DNA from: Brucepastera parasyntrophica
GTDB taxonomy: Bacteria; Spirochaetota; Spirochaetia; Treponematales; Treponemataceae
NCBI RefSeq assembly: GCF_022376835.1
Contig: NZ_CP084606.1
Location: forward strand, 2,598,501 to 2,662,500
Direction: 5' to 3'
Length of the DNA: 64,000 nt
Program-made: the position numbers and the translations under genes
In this document: positions 50,762-59,241 of the stretch, piece after piece
Layout of the letters: every line of letters starts with the position of its first letter
Position numbering within the stretch: position 1 is the stretch's first letter
The notes under the pieces: generated by a model
What the model saw: the letters and a program-made list of their open reading frames with translations, nothing else
Database searches by the model: none
Told to the model about the DNA's origin: nothing

Positions 50762-50875
50762 ATGAAGGTAAGAACCAGCGTAAAGCCTATATGTGATAAA
50801 TGCAAGGTAATCAAAAGACGGGGAATCGTCAGGATTATTTGCGTAAATCCCAAACATAAACAACGTCAGGGCTGA
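50762..50875 (+). CDS. rpmJ: 50S ribosomal protein L36 (bL36)
   Basis: A 37-residue zinc protein: [20 protein letters not shown] with a C-x2-C pair, then [12 protein letters not shown] providing the Cys and His ligands. The ATG at 50762 is set by family length and by CAGGGGGA upstream; the frame continues to 50690 without support. It stands between secY and rpsM as usual. Confidence 0.95.
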   Translation: MKVRTSVKPICDKCKVIKRRGIVRIICVNPKHKQRQG

Positions 50876-50889
50876 TGGAGGAATAGCGA

Positions 50890-51255
50890 ATGGCTCGAAT
50901 TGCGGGAGTCGACCTCCCTAACAAGCATGTCAATATTGCATTGACCTATATCTATGGAATCGGACGCTCTTCGGCAGATGAAATTTGTGTGAAGACAAAA
51001 ATCGATCCAATGCGTATGATAAACGACCTTAACCAGGAGGAACTCGCTTTAATCAGAAACCTGATTGAGAATGAGTACAAGGTTGAGGGACGCCTCAGAA
51101 CAGAAATCGGGTTGAATATTAAACGGCTCATGGATATTGGCTGTTACCGGGGGCTCCGTCACAGGAAAGGTCTCCCCGTACGCGGTCAGCGTACCCGGAC
51201 AAATTCTCGCACACGCAAGGGTAAAAAGAAAACCGTTGCCGGCAAGAAGAAGTAA
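50890..51255 (+). CDS. rpsM: 30S ribosomal protein S13 (uS13)
   Basis: A 121-residue protein of the 30S head contacting tRNA and L5. It has [20 protein letters not shown], the helix-two-turn-helix [29 protein letters not shown] (51136-51222) and a basic C-terminus. GGAGG lies upstream. Confidence 0.97.
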   Translation: MARIAGVDLPNKHVNIALTYIYGIGRSSADEICVKTKIDPMRMINDLNQEELALIRNLIENEYKVEGRLRTEIGLNIKRLMDIGCYRGLRHRKGLPVRGQRTRTNSRTRKGKKKTVAGKKK

Positions 51256-51280
51256 ACTGTAGATTGGAGGGACTAATAAC

Positions 51281-51660
51281 GTGGCAACTGTAAAAAGAGA
51301 AAAGAGAAAAAGAGTGTATATGAAGGAAATGTATACATTCAGGCAACGTTTAATAATACGATTGTAACTATCACCGATCTTAAGGGAAATGCTCTTTCCT
51401 GGGCGTCTTCCGGCGGGTTGGGATTTAACGGTGCGAAAAAATCAACCCCGTTTGCAGCGCAGACTGTTGCGGAAACCGCTGTACAGAAGGCCCTGACATA
51501 CGGGCTTCGGGAAGTGCATGTATATGTCAAGGGTCCGGGCGTAGGCCGGGAATCTGCTATCCGCTCTCTGGGGACACTCGGATTAAAGGTAAAATCCATC
51601 AATGATGTTACACCGATTCCCCATAACGGCTGCCGTCCGCGCAAGACACGGCGTATCTAA
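51281..51660 (+). CDS. rpsK: 30S ribosomal protein S11 (uS11), frameshifted as sequenced
   Basis: Decoding-site platform protein. A GTG at 51281 after GGAGGG starts [10 protein letters not shown], but the frame then fails. The remainder ([29 protein letters not shown] to RPRKTRRI) lies one frame over. One extra A in the five-A run at 51307-51311 gives ...[22 protein letters not shown]..., a normal S11 of about 126 residues. Uncorrected sequencing error is the likely cause because S11 is essential and single copy. Confidence 0.92.
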
Positions 51661-51674
51661 TAAAGGAGAAACAG

Positions 51675-52310
51675 ATGGCTAGATATACAGGACCCCTTTG
51701 CAGACTTTGCCGTGCGGAGCAGAAAAAGCTGTTCCTGAAAGGCGACCGCTGCAAATCCGATAAATGTGCTATAAACAAGAAACGGACAATGCCCGGACGC
51801 GATCCCAAGGCAAGGACCGGCAAGCGTTCCGACTATGGAATCCAGCTCCGCGAAAAACAGCGGCTCAAGAGAACCTATGGAATGCTTGAAAAACAGTTCC
51901 GCCTTTTCTTTGAAAGGGCGCTCAGAATGCCCGGCATTACAGGTGAGAACCTGGTCGGTCTGCTTGAAAGACGGCTCGACAATGTGATTTTCAGAATGCA
52001 TTTCGCGGTAAACCGGAATCAGTCACGGCAGATTGTACAGCACGGACATGTGCTGGTAAATGGCCGGACAGTCAATATCCCGAGTTATCTGGTAAAGGCC
52101 GGAGATGAAATCGAGATAAAGGAAAGCAGCAAAAAGATGAATATCATTAAGGACGCGTTGAAGGAAGTCGCGAAGTCAGGACATTATCCCTGGATCAGCG
52201 TTGATGTCGACGCCTTGAAAGGCACCTTTATTTCAGTGCCCCACCGAAATGATGTAACAGACCTTGCTGATATAAAGGAACAGCTCGTCGTTGAGCTCTA
52301 TTCCAAGTAA
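51675..52310 (+). CDS. rpsD: 30S ribosomal protein S4 (uS4)
   Basis: A 211-residue primary 16S-binding protein, which in E. coli represses the alpha operon. It starts [21 protein letters not shown] with a cysteine cluster (CRLC and later CKSDKC) that may bind zinc, then [18 protein letters not shown] and the S4 RNA-binding domain [16 protein letters not shown]...[22 protein letters not shown] precedes the ATG. rpoA follows 11 bases later. Confidence 0.97.
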   Translation: MARYTGPLCRLCRAEQKKLFLKGDRCKSDKCAINKKRTMPGRDPKARTGKRSDYGIQLREKQRLKRTYGMLEKQFRLFFERALRMPGITGENLVGLLERRLDNVIFRMHFAVNRNQSRQIVQHGHVLVNGRTVNIPSYLVKAGDEIEIKESSKKMNIIKDALKEVAKSGHYPWISVDVDALKGTFISVPHRNDVTDLADIKEQLVVELYSK

Positions 52311-52321
52311 GAGGAGTTCAA

Positions 52322-53377
52322 ATGGCCCGAAAAAATCTGCTTAAGGGATTTAAAAAACCGAAAGGATTATCTTATGAACAGAACGAGTTGACTTCCAATT
52401 ACGGAAAATTCGTAGCGTATCCTTTCGAAACCGGGTTTGGTACAACTGTTGGAAATACTCTGCGCCGCGTACTCTTGTCATCCATTCAGGGATACGCGAT
52501 TTCAGCGGTAAAAATTATATCATATAATGCAGATGGAATTCCGCATGATATTTCCAGCGAATTTGAAACAGTCCCGAATATTGTTGAAGACACACTTGAA
52601 ATTCTGAACAACCTGAAACAGGTCAGACTCCGTCTTCCGGAAGAAAAAGAGCAGGACACTTTCCTGTATGAATTCAAAGGACCTGTCAGCGTAACAAGCG
52701 ATATGTTTGCCCGCGGGGACCAGCTTGAAGTATTGAGCGAGCCTTTCCATTTGTTCACTATGATGGAAGGCGGTCATATTGAAATTGAAGTCCAGGTTGA
52801 TTTCGGCCGCGGCTATATGCCTGCGGAGGTAAATGAACGGTATATTGAAGTAGTCGGTACGATTCCGCTTGATGTTATTTACAGTCCTGTTGTCAGGGTA
52901 AAATATACAATCGAGCCCTGCCGTGTCGGGCAGCGAAACGACTATGACAAGCTTATACTGGAAATATGGACCGACGGGACCATTTCCCCGGAAAATGCGC
53001 TTGCAGAAGCGGCAAAAATAATAAAGGATCATTTTTCAATTTTTGTAAATTTCAATGAAAATGAAATCGGCAAAGAAGATGATTTTGATGAAGAAGATGA
53101 AAGAGTCCGTCAGCTTCTCAATACTCCTGTTGAGGAACTGGAACTTTCCGTCCGTTCATCGAACTGTCTGAAAAATGCAAATATCCGGACAATTGGTGAA
53201 TTAACCAGAAAAACAGAAGATGATATTGCCAAAACAAGAAATTTCGGTAAAAAAAGTCTTCAGGAAATCAGGGAAAAACTGCTTGAATGGAATCTTGGTT
53301 TGGGTATGACCGATTACAGTCACCTCAAGAATTCAATCAAGCTGCCCAAGCAGAAGGAAGAAACAGATGAAGCATAA
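52322..53377 (+). CDS. rpoA: RNA polymerase alpha subunit
   Basis: A 351-residue assembly subunit. The N-terminal dimerisation domain has [21 protein letters not shown], an acidic linker ([13 protein letters not shown]) follows, and the C-terminal domain has [22 protein letters not shown] and [14 protein letters not shown], which bind promoter UP elements and activators. The end overlaps the rplQ start by 11 bases. Confidence 0.98.
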   Translation: MARKNLLKGFKKPKGLSYEQNELTSNYGKFVAYPFETGFGTTVGNTLRRVLLSSIQGYAISAVKIISYNADGIPHDISSEFETVPNIVEDTLEILNNLKQVRLRLPEEKEQDTFLYEFKGPVSVTSDMFARGDQLEVLSEPFHLFTMMEGGHIEIEVQVDFGRGYMPAEVNERYIEVVGTIPLDVIYSPVVRVKYTIEPCRVGQRNDYDKLILEIWTDGTISPENALAEAAKIIKDHFSIFVNFNENEIGKEDDFDEEDERVRQLLNTPVEELELSVRSSNCLKNANIRTIGELTRKTEDDIAKTRNFGKKSLQEIREKLLEWNLGLGMTDYSHLKNSIKLPKQKEETDEA

Positions 53378-53869
53378 AAACGGCTTTAATCCGCTTTCAC
53401 GAAATGCGGCCCACAGGCGCGCGATGCACAGGAATATGGTAACTTCACTCTTTAAATATGAGCGTGTTACCACAACCCAGCCAAAGGCGCTTGAAGTTCG
53501 CAGGACTGCGGAAAAACTTATTACACGTGCAAAAATGATACTGTTCATAATCGCCGCGAAGCAGCGAAAATGATTCAGGATAAGGCTGTTCTCGCAAAAC
53601 TTTTTACCGATATCGGTCCGCGCATGAAAGAGCGGAACGGCGGCTATACCCGTGTCCTGAAACTGGGTTTCCGGGAAGGGGACGCAGCTGAAGTGGCGAT
53701 TCTTGAGCTGGTGGATTATACGCTTAAATCCGGAGACGAAAAAGCCGAAAAGAAACAGAAGAAAGCTGCGGCTCCGAAAAAAGCCGCTCCGGCAAAAAAG
53801 GCCGCAGAACCCAAAAAAGCTCCGGCCAAAAAAACAAAAGCGCCTGAAACTGCGGAATCGGAGGTATAG
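53367..53869 (+). CDS. rplQ: 50S ribosomal protein L17 (bL17), frameshifted as sequenced, with basic tail
   Basis: The first frame has [24 protein letters not shown] and ends early at 53573. The rest ([33 protein letters not shown]...) is in the other frame. One extra A in the five-A run at 53531-53535 gives ...[19 protein letters not shown]..., the normal family sequence, and about 167 residues. The last 45 residues are a Lys/Ala/Pro-rich tail beyond the usual L17 end. A sequencing error is the probable cause of the break. Confidence 0.92.
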
Positions 53870-53872
53870 CAT

Positions 53873-54049
53873 ATGTCAAAAGCTCATCGCGGCAAGGGAA
53901 TTGCCGGTACGTATAACAGGGGCCGTGGGACCTGTCCTGTCTGCAAAAAAGACGGCGTAAAAGTCTTGTATGAACAGGAAATCAACGGCGAAAAAGTGAA
54001 AATCTGCAAGGTCTGCAAGGCTTCCATTAAAAACGGCAAAACCGCCTGA
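53873..54049 (+). CDS. Small zinc-ribbon protein at the end of the alpha operon
   Basis: A 58-residue reading frame starting ATG at 53873, three bases after the rplQ stop and preceded by GGAGGT. It begins MSKAHRGKGIAGTYNRGRG and has two C-x2-C pairs, CPVC and CKVC, about 23 residues apart, which suggests a small zinc ribbon. It is basic. I do not recognise it as L32, L36 or another known ribosomal protein. The strong terminator directly after it places it in the ribosomal transcript, so a ribosome- or RNA polymerase-associated role is an inference. Confidence 0.75.
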   Translation: MSKAHRGKGIAGTYNRGRGTCPVCKKDGVKVLYEQEINGEKVKICKVCKASIKNGKTA

Positions 54050-54054
54050 TTGCA

Positions 54055-54080
54055 AAACCGTCCCTTGGGACGGTTTTTTT
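54055..54080 (+). terminator. Strong rho-independent terminator of the ribosomal gene series
   Basis: Stem AAACCGTCCC/GGGACGGTTT with a TT loop and a run of seven T residues, six bases after the zinc-ribbon gene. Confidence 0.95.
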
Positions 54081-54124
54081 ATTAACAAATGGTTTATAAA
54101 GTCCGTGAATACGTTCCTTTTTTA

Positions 54125-54154
54125 TAGACAACTTTTTTTCTATTATGGTATAGT
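54125..54154 (+). promoter_or_regulatory. Candidate promoter of the liv gene group
   Basis: TAGACA at 54125-54130, 18 bases, then TATAGT at 54149-54154. The predicted transcript start falls on the left arm of the hairpin at 54159. Confidence 0.5.
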
Positions 54155-54158
54155 ATAC

Positions 54159-54303
54159 AAAATCGGGAAAATATTCCCGATTTTGCGTTATAAAACGAGG
54201 AGGAATGGTAAAAGTCTCTCATGAGATTTTATCATTCGCAGTTTAAAAACGTTGTTTTTCTGACTGCGGTTCGCGCTGTTACCTGCGCGCAAGCTTCCGC
54301 TTG
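54159..54303 (+). promoter_or_regulatory. Structured 5' leader of livK with possible leader peptide
   Basis: Three hairpins in a row: AAAATCGGGA/TCCCGATTTT (54159-54184), CGCAGT...ACTGCG with inner AAAAAC/GTTTTT (54237-54268), and CAAGC/GCTTG (54290-54303). A short frame from ATG 54205 to a TAA at about 54246 encodes 13 residues, MVKVSHEILSFAV, five of them branched-chain; a GAGGAGG site is very close to it. This could be an attenuation leader for amino-acid control, but the spacing is unusual. Confidence 0.35.
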
Positions 54304-54321
54304 ACTTTTATAGGAGTTTGT

Positions 54322-55467
54322 ATGAAAAAGACAGTGAAGTGTGCTCTGGCTGTTGCTGCCGTTCTGGCCGTTGTATTTGCTTTTGCCGGCTGTGCAAAAG
54401 AAGATGACAGCGTAATTAAAATCGGCGGTATTTATCCTCTTTCCGGCGGTGTGGCTATATACGGAATTGATGCCCAGCGCGGGGTTGACCTTGCCGTTGA
54501 AGAAATCAACGCCGCAGGCGAGATTAACGGCAAGCGTGTTGTAGTAATTGCCGAGGATGATGAGGGAAATCCCGAGAAATCCGTCAATGCCTATAAAAAA
54601 CTTACAACAAAGGATAAGGTTCACTTTATTATAGGTTCGCTTACATCAGGCTGTACACAGGCCTTTACCGCTCTGGCCCAGGCCCAGAAAGTAGTAGTAA
54701 TAGCGCCGGCCGCGACCGCTCCTTCCGTTACGGACGCCGGTGATTTTATTTTCCGTGTCTGTTTTATTGACCCCTTCCAGGGAAGCGTCGCGGGTAAATT
54801 TTCCGTAGAGAACCTCGATGCAAAACGGGCTGCTATTCTGTATGACAATGGCAACGACTATTCTGTCGGCCTGTATGAAAACTTCAAGAAAGCTTTTGTC
54901 GCCGGCGGCGGGACTATTGTCGCGGAAGAATCCTATAACACAGGGGATAAAGATTTTAACGCCCAGCTTGTAAAAATCAAAAATGCGAACCCTGATGTAG
55001 TATATCTGCCGGATTATTATAATACGGTGGCTCTGATTGCAAAGCAGCTCCGCGCACAGGGTATTAATACTCCGATTGTCGGTCCCGACGGATGGGACGG
55101 AATTCAGGGAAACGCAGGGGATGAGGTTCTGAACGGATATTATTCCAACCACTATGCCGCGGACTCGACAGACCCGCTGGTTATCGATTTTGTGCAGAAA
55201 TACACGGCAAAATACTCGGTAGAACCGACTTCCTTTGCGGCTCTTGCCTATGACGCTATGTATGTTCTCAAGGATGCAATGATTGCAGCTGATTCTGAAG
55301 ATTCCGTTAAAGTCCGTGACGCCCTGCAAAATACCTCAGGAGAATATGTGACCGGAAATCTTTCCTTTGATGAAAACCGCAATCCGACCAAATCTGCGGT
55401 AATGCTTAAAATTGTGAAAAAAGACGGGGTGCTTGTTCCTGTTTATGAGGCAACCGTTAATCCCTGA
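54322..55467 (+). CDS. livK: Branched-chain amino-acid ABC transporter substrate-binding lipoprotein
   Basis: A 381-residue periplasmic binding protein of the leucine/isoleucine/valine type I fold. The signal peptide ends in a lipobox FAGC, so the mature protein is a lipoprotein anchored by Cys. Typical fold blocks are IKIGGIYPLSGGVAIYG, GVDLAVEEINAAGEINGKRV and VIAPAATAPSVTDAGDFIFR. The ATG at 54322 follows AGGAG. A terminator after its stop separates it from the permease genes, allowing higher expression of the binding protein. Confidence 0.93.
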   Translation: MKKTVKCALAVAAVLAVVFAFAGCAKEDDSVIKIGGIYPLSGGVAIYGIDAQRGVDLAVEEINAAGEINGKRVVVIAEDDEGNPEKSVNAYKKLTTKDKVHFIIGSLTSGCTQAFTALAQAQKVVVIAPAATAPSVTDAGDFIFRVCFIDPFQGSVAGKFSVENLDAKRAAILYDNGNDYSVGLYENFKKAFVAGGGTIVAEESYNTGDKDFNAQLVKIKNANPDVVYLPDYYNTVALIAKQLRAQGINTPIVGPDGWDGIQGNAGDEVLNGYYSNHYAADSTDPLVIDFVQKYTAKYSVEPTSFAALAYDAMYVLKDAMIAADSEDSVKVRDALQNTSGEYVTGNLSFDENRNPTKSAVMLKIVKKDGVLVPVYEATVNP

Positions 55468-55494
55468 TTAATGCAGGGTTATTCTGTTGTTTTT

Positions 55495-55527
55495 GCCGCC
55501 CGGAATACACCGGGCGGCTTTTTTTTA
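55495..55527 (+). terminator. Rho-independent terminator between livK and livH
   Basis: Stem GCCGCCCGG/CCGGGCGGC with a six-base loop and eight T residues. It follows livK by 28 bases. Partial readthrough or a second promoter must supply livHMGF. Confidence 0.92.
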
Positions 55528-55651
55528 AATTCCTGCTATACTTTTTCTGCTTTTCCGTGCTATTCTTCTTTAATATCAACTATATTGCTGTTAATGGTTT
55601 AACTATGTCGGTGCGGAATTCCGTCCGCTATAGGTTTGGGAGTTTCATATA

Positions 55652-56551
55652 ATGGATACACTGAAAATTTTTATTGAACAGCTGATAAACGGTATTTCAC
55701 TGGGAAGCGTTTATGCGCTGATTGCGCTCGGATATACCATGGTTTATGGAATTGTTAAGCTGATAAATTTTGCGCACGGAGATATTTTAATGGTCGGCGC
55801 CTATACCGGTTTTTATGTCCTGAGCGCACTGACACCTACTCCCTGGTCGCTTGCGCTCGCGTTTCTGGCTTCAATGCTTGTATGCGGTATCGTCGGTATT
55901 GTAATTGAAAGATTCGCCTACCGGCCCCTGAGAAGCGCTCCCCGGCTTAATTCACTCATAACCGCTATTGCTGTTTCCCTTTTTCTTCAAAATCTTGCGA
56001 GGGTACTCCCCTTTGTGGGGCCGAATCCCCGCCCCTATCCTACAATGCAGACAAAAACCATACCTTTCGGTATTTTCAGCGTTTCAAATATTCAATTAAT
56101 AGTCATAATCACTTCAATTGTGCTGATGCTGATTCTTAATTATATTATCAGCCGGACAAAAATGGGAAAGGCCATGCGCGCGGTTTCGTTCGACCAGCAT
56201 GCGGCGAGTCTTATGGGTATTTCGGTAAACAAGATTATCATGTTCACCTTTGCGCTGGGTTCTGTTCTTGCGGCCGCGGGCGGGATCCTGTATGCAACAG
56301 CCTATCCCCAGATTGAACCGACAATGGGTTCCATGCCCGGATTAAAGGCCTTTGTTGCTGCCGTTCTCGGCGGAATCGGTTCAGTCCCCGGCGCAATGAT
56401 CGGCGGGTATGTTCTCGGTGTCGCCGAAACACTGACGAAAGGGTTTATTTCTTCCCAGTATGCGGACGCAATTTCATTCTCGATACTGATAGTGATTTTA
56501 CTGGTCAAACCGACGGGGATAATGGGCAAAAACAGCAGGGTTAAGGTATGA
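55652..56551 (+). CDS. livH: Branched-chain amino-acid ABC transporter permease LivH
   Basis: A 299-residue membrane permease with about eight hydrophobic helices. Family signatures are LINGISLGSVYALIALGYTMVYGIVKLINFAHGDI (first 35 residues after the start) and GGIGSVPGAMIGGYVLG near the C-terminus. The stop overlaps the livM start by four bases (ATGA), coupling the two permeases. The upstream gap holds no clear promoter. Confidence 0.95.
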   Translation: MDTLKIFIEQLINGISLGSVYALIALGYTMVYGIVKLINFAHGDILMVGAYTGFYVLSALTPTPWSLALAFLASMLVCGIVGIVIERFAYRPLRSAPRLNSLITAIAVSLFLQNLARVLPFVGPNPRPYPTMQTKTIPFGIFSVSNIQLIVIITSIVLMLILNYIISRTKMGKAMRAVSFDQHAASLMGISVNKIIMFTFALGSVLAAAGGILYATAYPQIEPTMGSMPGLKAFVAAVLGGIGSVPGAMIGGYVLGVAETLTKGFISSQYADAISFSILIVILLVKPTGIMGKNSRVKV

Positions 56552-57548
56552 TAAAAAACAAACGTATAAGAGATTTCATTGTATTGCTTGCAGTTTCGGT
56601 ATTTGTACTGTTTGTGCCTGCGTTCCTTATGCGGATTAACCTGATTGACGCCTATATTGCCCAGATACTGACGCTTTCCGCCATAAACGCTATTATGGCA
56701 ATCAGCGTTAATATTATCTGCGGTATCACCGGACAGCTTTCGCTCGGACAGGCGGGATTTATGGCGACCGGCGCTTACACCTGTATCTGGTTTGCGCAGA
56801 CAGCCCAGCTGCCTCTTCCTGCGGCCATTATTATCGGCGGGATATTTGCGGCCGGCATTGGTTTTTTGGTCGGCTTTCCGACACTGAAACTGACGGGAGA
56901 TTATCTTGCGATTGTCACGCTTGGTTTCGGGGAGATATTGCGGGTGCTTTTTGTCAATCTGAAATCAATTACCAAGGGAGCGAATGGCATCCGGTTTACT
57001 ACCAGCCTGGCTTTTTTGCCGGATCTCGCCTGGCTCGTGATTTGCGGTTCGCTGGTGATTACCGTTGTATTGCTCCAGAATTTCCTGCGTTCATCCTATG
57101 GCCGCGCGATAAAATCTGTGAGGGAAGATGAAATTGCCGCCGCTTCAAACGGAATAAGTGTTTTCAAATATAAAATGACCGGATTTGTGATTGCTGCCTT
57201 TGTCGCGGGTATTGCCGGCGGCCTGTACGCCGCTTTTATAGGCTTCGTAAAACCCGATCTTTCTTCTTTTAACCGGAGTGTTGATTACCTGATTTATGTA
57301 GTTCTGGGGGAATGGGCAGTATAACCGGTTCGGTACTGGCGGCCTTTGTTTTAACATCCCTGCAGGAATTCCTCCGTTTCCTGAAAGATTACCGTCTGCT
57401 GATTTATCCTATAATCCTCATCCTGTTTATGCTCTTCAGGCCCCAGGGTATTCTGGGGATGAAAGAGCTTTCATTTGTACGGTGCTGGGAAAAGGCCGTA
57501 GAGTTTGCAAAAAAGTTCCATTTGAAAAGGAAAAAAAGTGATGCATAA
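56548..57548 (+). CDS. livM: Branched-chain amino-acid ABC transporter permease LivM, frameshifted as sequenced
   Basis: The partner permease to LivH, with about nine hydrophobic segments. The first frame covers MIKNKRIRDF through DYLIYVVLGEWAV and ends at 57324. The rest, MGSITGSVLAAFVLTSLQEFLR and RPQGILGMKEL, is in another frame. One extra G in the five-G run at 57306-57310 gives VVLGGMGSITGSVLAAF, the exact family signature, and a protein of about 333 residues. The downstream livG start overlaps its end by eight bases. A sequencing error is the likely cause. Confidence 0.92.
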
Positions 57549-58377
57549 AATGAACCAGGAGGCGGGCAGGGCCGCAAGAGTTTCCGATACCCTGCTCAAA
57601 GCGGATGACATTTCAATCGTTTTCGGCGGACTCCGGGCGGTCAGCAATTTTTCCAGTGAATTGAAGCACGGGGAGCTTGTCGGTCTGATCGGTCCGAACG
57701 GAGCGGGAAAAACAACTGTTTTTAACATGCTTTCAGGTATTTATAAGCCGACAGAGGGCGTAATCAGTTTTACGGACCGGCATGGAAAGGAAAACTTTAT
57801 TCAGGGGAAAAAGCCCCATTATTTGTCTAAAACCGGCATTGCCAGAACGTTTCAGAATATACGTCTTTTCGGAAACCTGACTGTTGAAGAAAATGTACTG
57901 ATAGCCATGCATAATCAGTATTCCGCCAATCCCCTAGAAGTCGTTTTCCGGACTCCCCATTTTTACAGGAGTGAAGGCGAGCTGCATGACAGGGCAGGGT
58001 CTTTTCTGGAATTATTTCATATTGAATCCAAGTCTTCCGAGCTTGCAAAAAATCTCCCTTACGGGGAACAGCGTAAACTGGAAATTGCCCGGGCTCTTGC
58101 CACAAATCCCCTGCTGCTGCTGCTGGATGAGCCGGCGGCTGGTATGAATCCGCAGGAAACGCAGGAACTTATGGAACATATTAAGTTTATCCGGAAAAAA
58201 TTCAATCTGACTATTTTGCTTATCGAACATGATATGAAACTTGTTATGGGCGTGTGTGAACGTCTTATTGTCCTTGACTATGGCCGGATAATTGCCGCCG
58301 GGCTTCCCCATGAAATACAGAAAAACCCTGCGGTTATCAAGGCCTATCTTGGAGAGGAGGCGCTGATAGATGCTTAA
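57541..58377 (+). CDS. livG: Branched-chain amino-acid ABC transporter ATP-binding protein LivG
   Basis: A 278-residue ATPase subunit. Walker A is GPNGAGKTT, the Q-loop region is GIARTFQNIRLFGNLTVEEN, the signature is LPYGEQRKLEIARAL (the LivG variant of LSGGQ), Walker B is LLLLDEPAAGMN, and the switch His is in IEHDMKLVMG. The C-terminus VIKAYLGEE is typical of LivG. The start at 57541 overlaps the end of livM; a Met at 57550 is an alternative. Confidence 0.96.
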   Translation: MHKMNQEAGRAARVSDTLLKADDISIVFGGLRAVSNFSSELKHGELVGLIGPNGAGKTTVFNMLSGIYKPTEGVISFTDRHGKENFIQGKKPHYLSKTGIARTFQNIRLFGNLTVEENVLIAMHNQYSANPLEVVFRTPHFYRSEGELHDRAGSFLELFHIESKSSELAKNLPYGEQRKLEIARALATNPLLLLLDEPAAGMNPQETQELMEHIKFIRKKFNLTILLIEHDMKLVMGVCERLIVLDYGRIIAAGLPHEIQKNPAVIKAYLGEEALIDA

Positions 58378-59074
58378 AGTTGAAAATATGGAAGTGTTTT
58401 ACGGCGCAATCAACGCCCTTCGGGGTATTTCCTTTGAAGTTAACGAGGGAGAAGTAATAACGCTTATCGGTTCAAACGGAGCGGGAAAGACAACTACTCT
58501 GCATGCCATTTCCAACATTATAAAGAAAGCAAAAGGGAAAATAACCTTTTGTGAAACTGATATTACCGGCCTTCCTCCTGATGCTATTGTCCGGTCAGGA
58601 TTGGTGCAGGTCCCGGAAGGCCGCCGGATTTTTGCCAATCTGACTGTCCGTGAAAACCTTGATATGGGAGCCTATACCCGCAAAGACAGGCAGAAAATTT
58701 CCTCCGATATTGAATATGTCTTTTCCCTTTTTCCCAGGCTGAGGGAAAGGTCAAAGCAGATTGCGGGAACACTGTCCGGCGGAGAGCAGCAAATGCTTGC
58801 CATCGGCCGGGCGCTTATGGCTTCTCCGAAATTGTTATTACTTGATGAACCTTCGATGGGACTGGCTCCGATTCTGGTTGATGAAATTTTCCATATTATA
58901 AAAACAATAAATGAGGCCGGTACTACGGTTCTTCTGGTTGAGCAAAACGCTTTCAAGGCGCTTGGTCTTGCGTCCCGCGCCTATATACTGGAAACCGGCA
59001 TGATTATTAAGTCGGGTGACTCACATGAGCTGCTCAAAGACGATGCTGTCAGGGAAGCCTATCTTGGCGGATAA
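58370..59074 (+). CDS. livF: Branched-chain amino-acid ABC transporter ATP-binding protein LivF
   Basis: A 234-residue ATPase subunit. Walker A is GSNGAGKTT, the signature is LSGGEQQMLAIGRALM, Walker B is LLLLDEPSMGLAP and the end is VREAYLGG. It overlaps the livG stop by eight bases with GAGGAGG upstream. It is the last transporter gene; the CBS-ACT gene begins 167 bases on. Confidence 0.96.
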   Translation: MLKVENMEVFYGAINALRGISFEVNEGEVITLIGSNGAGKTTTLHAISNIIKKAKGKITFCETDITGLPPDAIVRSGLVQVPEGRRIFANLTVRENLDMGAYTRKDRQKISSDIEYVFSLFPRLRERSKQIAGTLSGGEQQMLAIGRALMASPKLLLLDEPSMGLAPILVDEIFHIIKTINEAGTTVLLVEQNAFKALGLASRAYILETGMIIKSGDSHELLKDDAVREAYLGG

Positions 59075-59241
59075 TTTCATATGAAAGGTAAAGCCGCTAG
59101 ACAGCTTTAGCAAACAGACTGACTTCCGGCGGGATAAACCGGTTGTCCGTTTTTTCGCAGAAGAATTATTTTCAGCCGGTTTTTATTTGCAGTTCCCGGC
59201 TTGTATGTTATACTATAAAGTAAAGACGGAAGGAGGAGCAA

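Noticed and set aside
47461-53535. Programmed ribosomal frameshifting as explanation for rplF, rpsK and rplQ
   Set aside because: None is a known programmed site, no downstream pseudoknot or internal Shine-Dalgarno element is evident, and non-ribosomal genes in the window show the same single-base loss in homopolymers.
54221-54304. 27-codon frame in the liv leader
   Set aside because: The upstream GAGGAGG is 16 bases away, too far, and the translation has no amino-acid bias that would suit attenuation.
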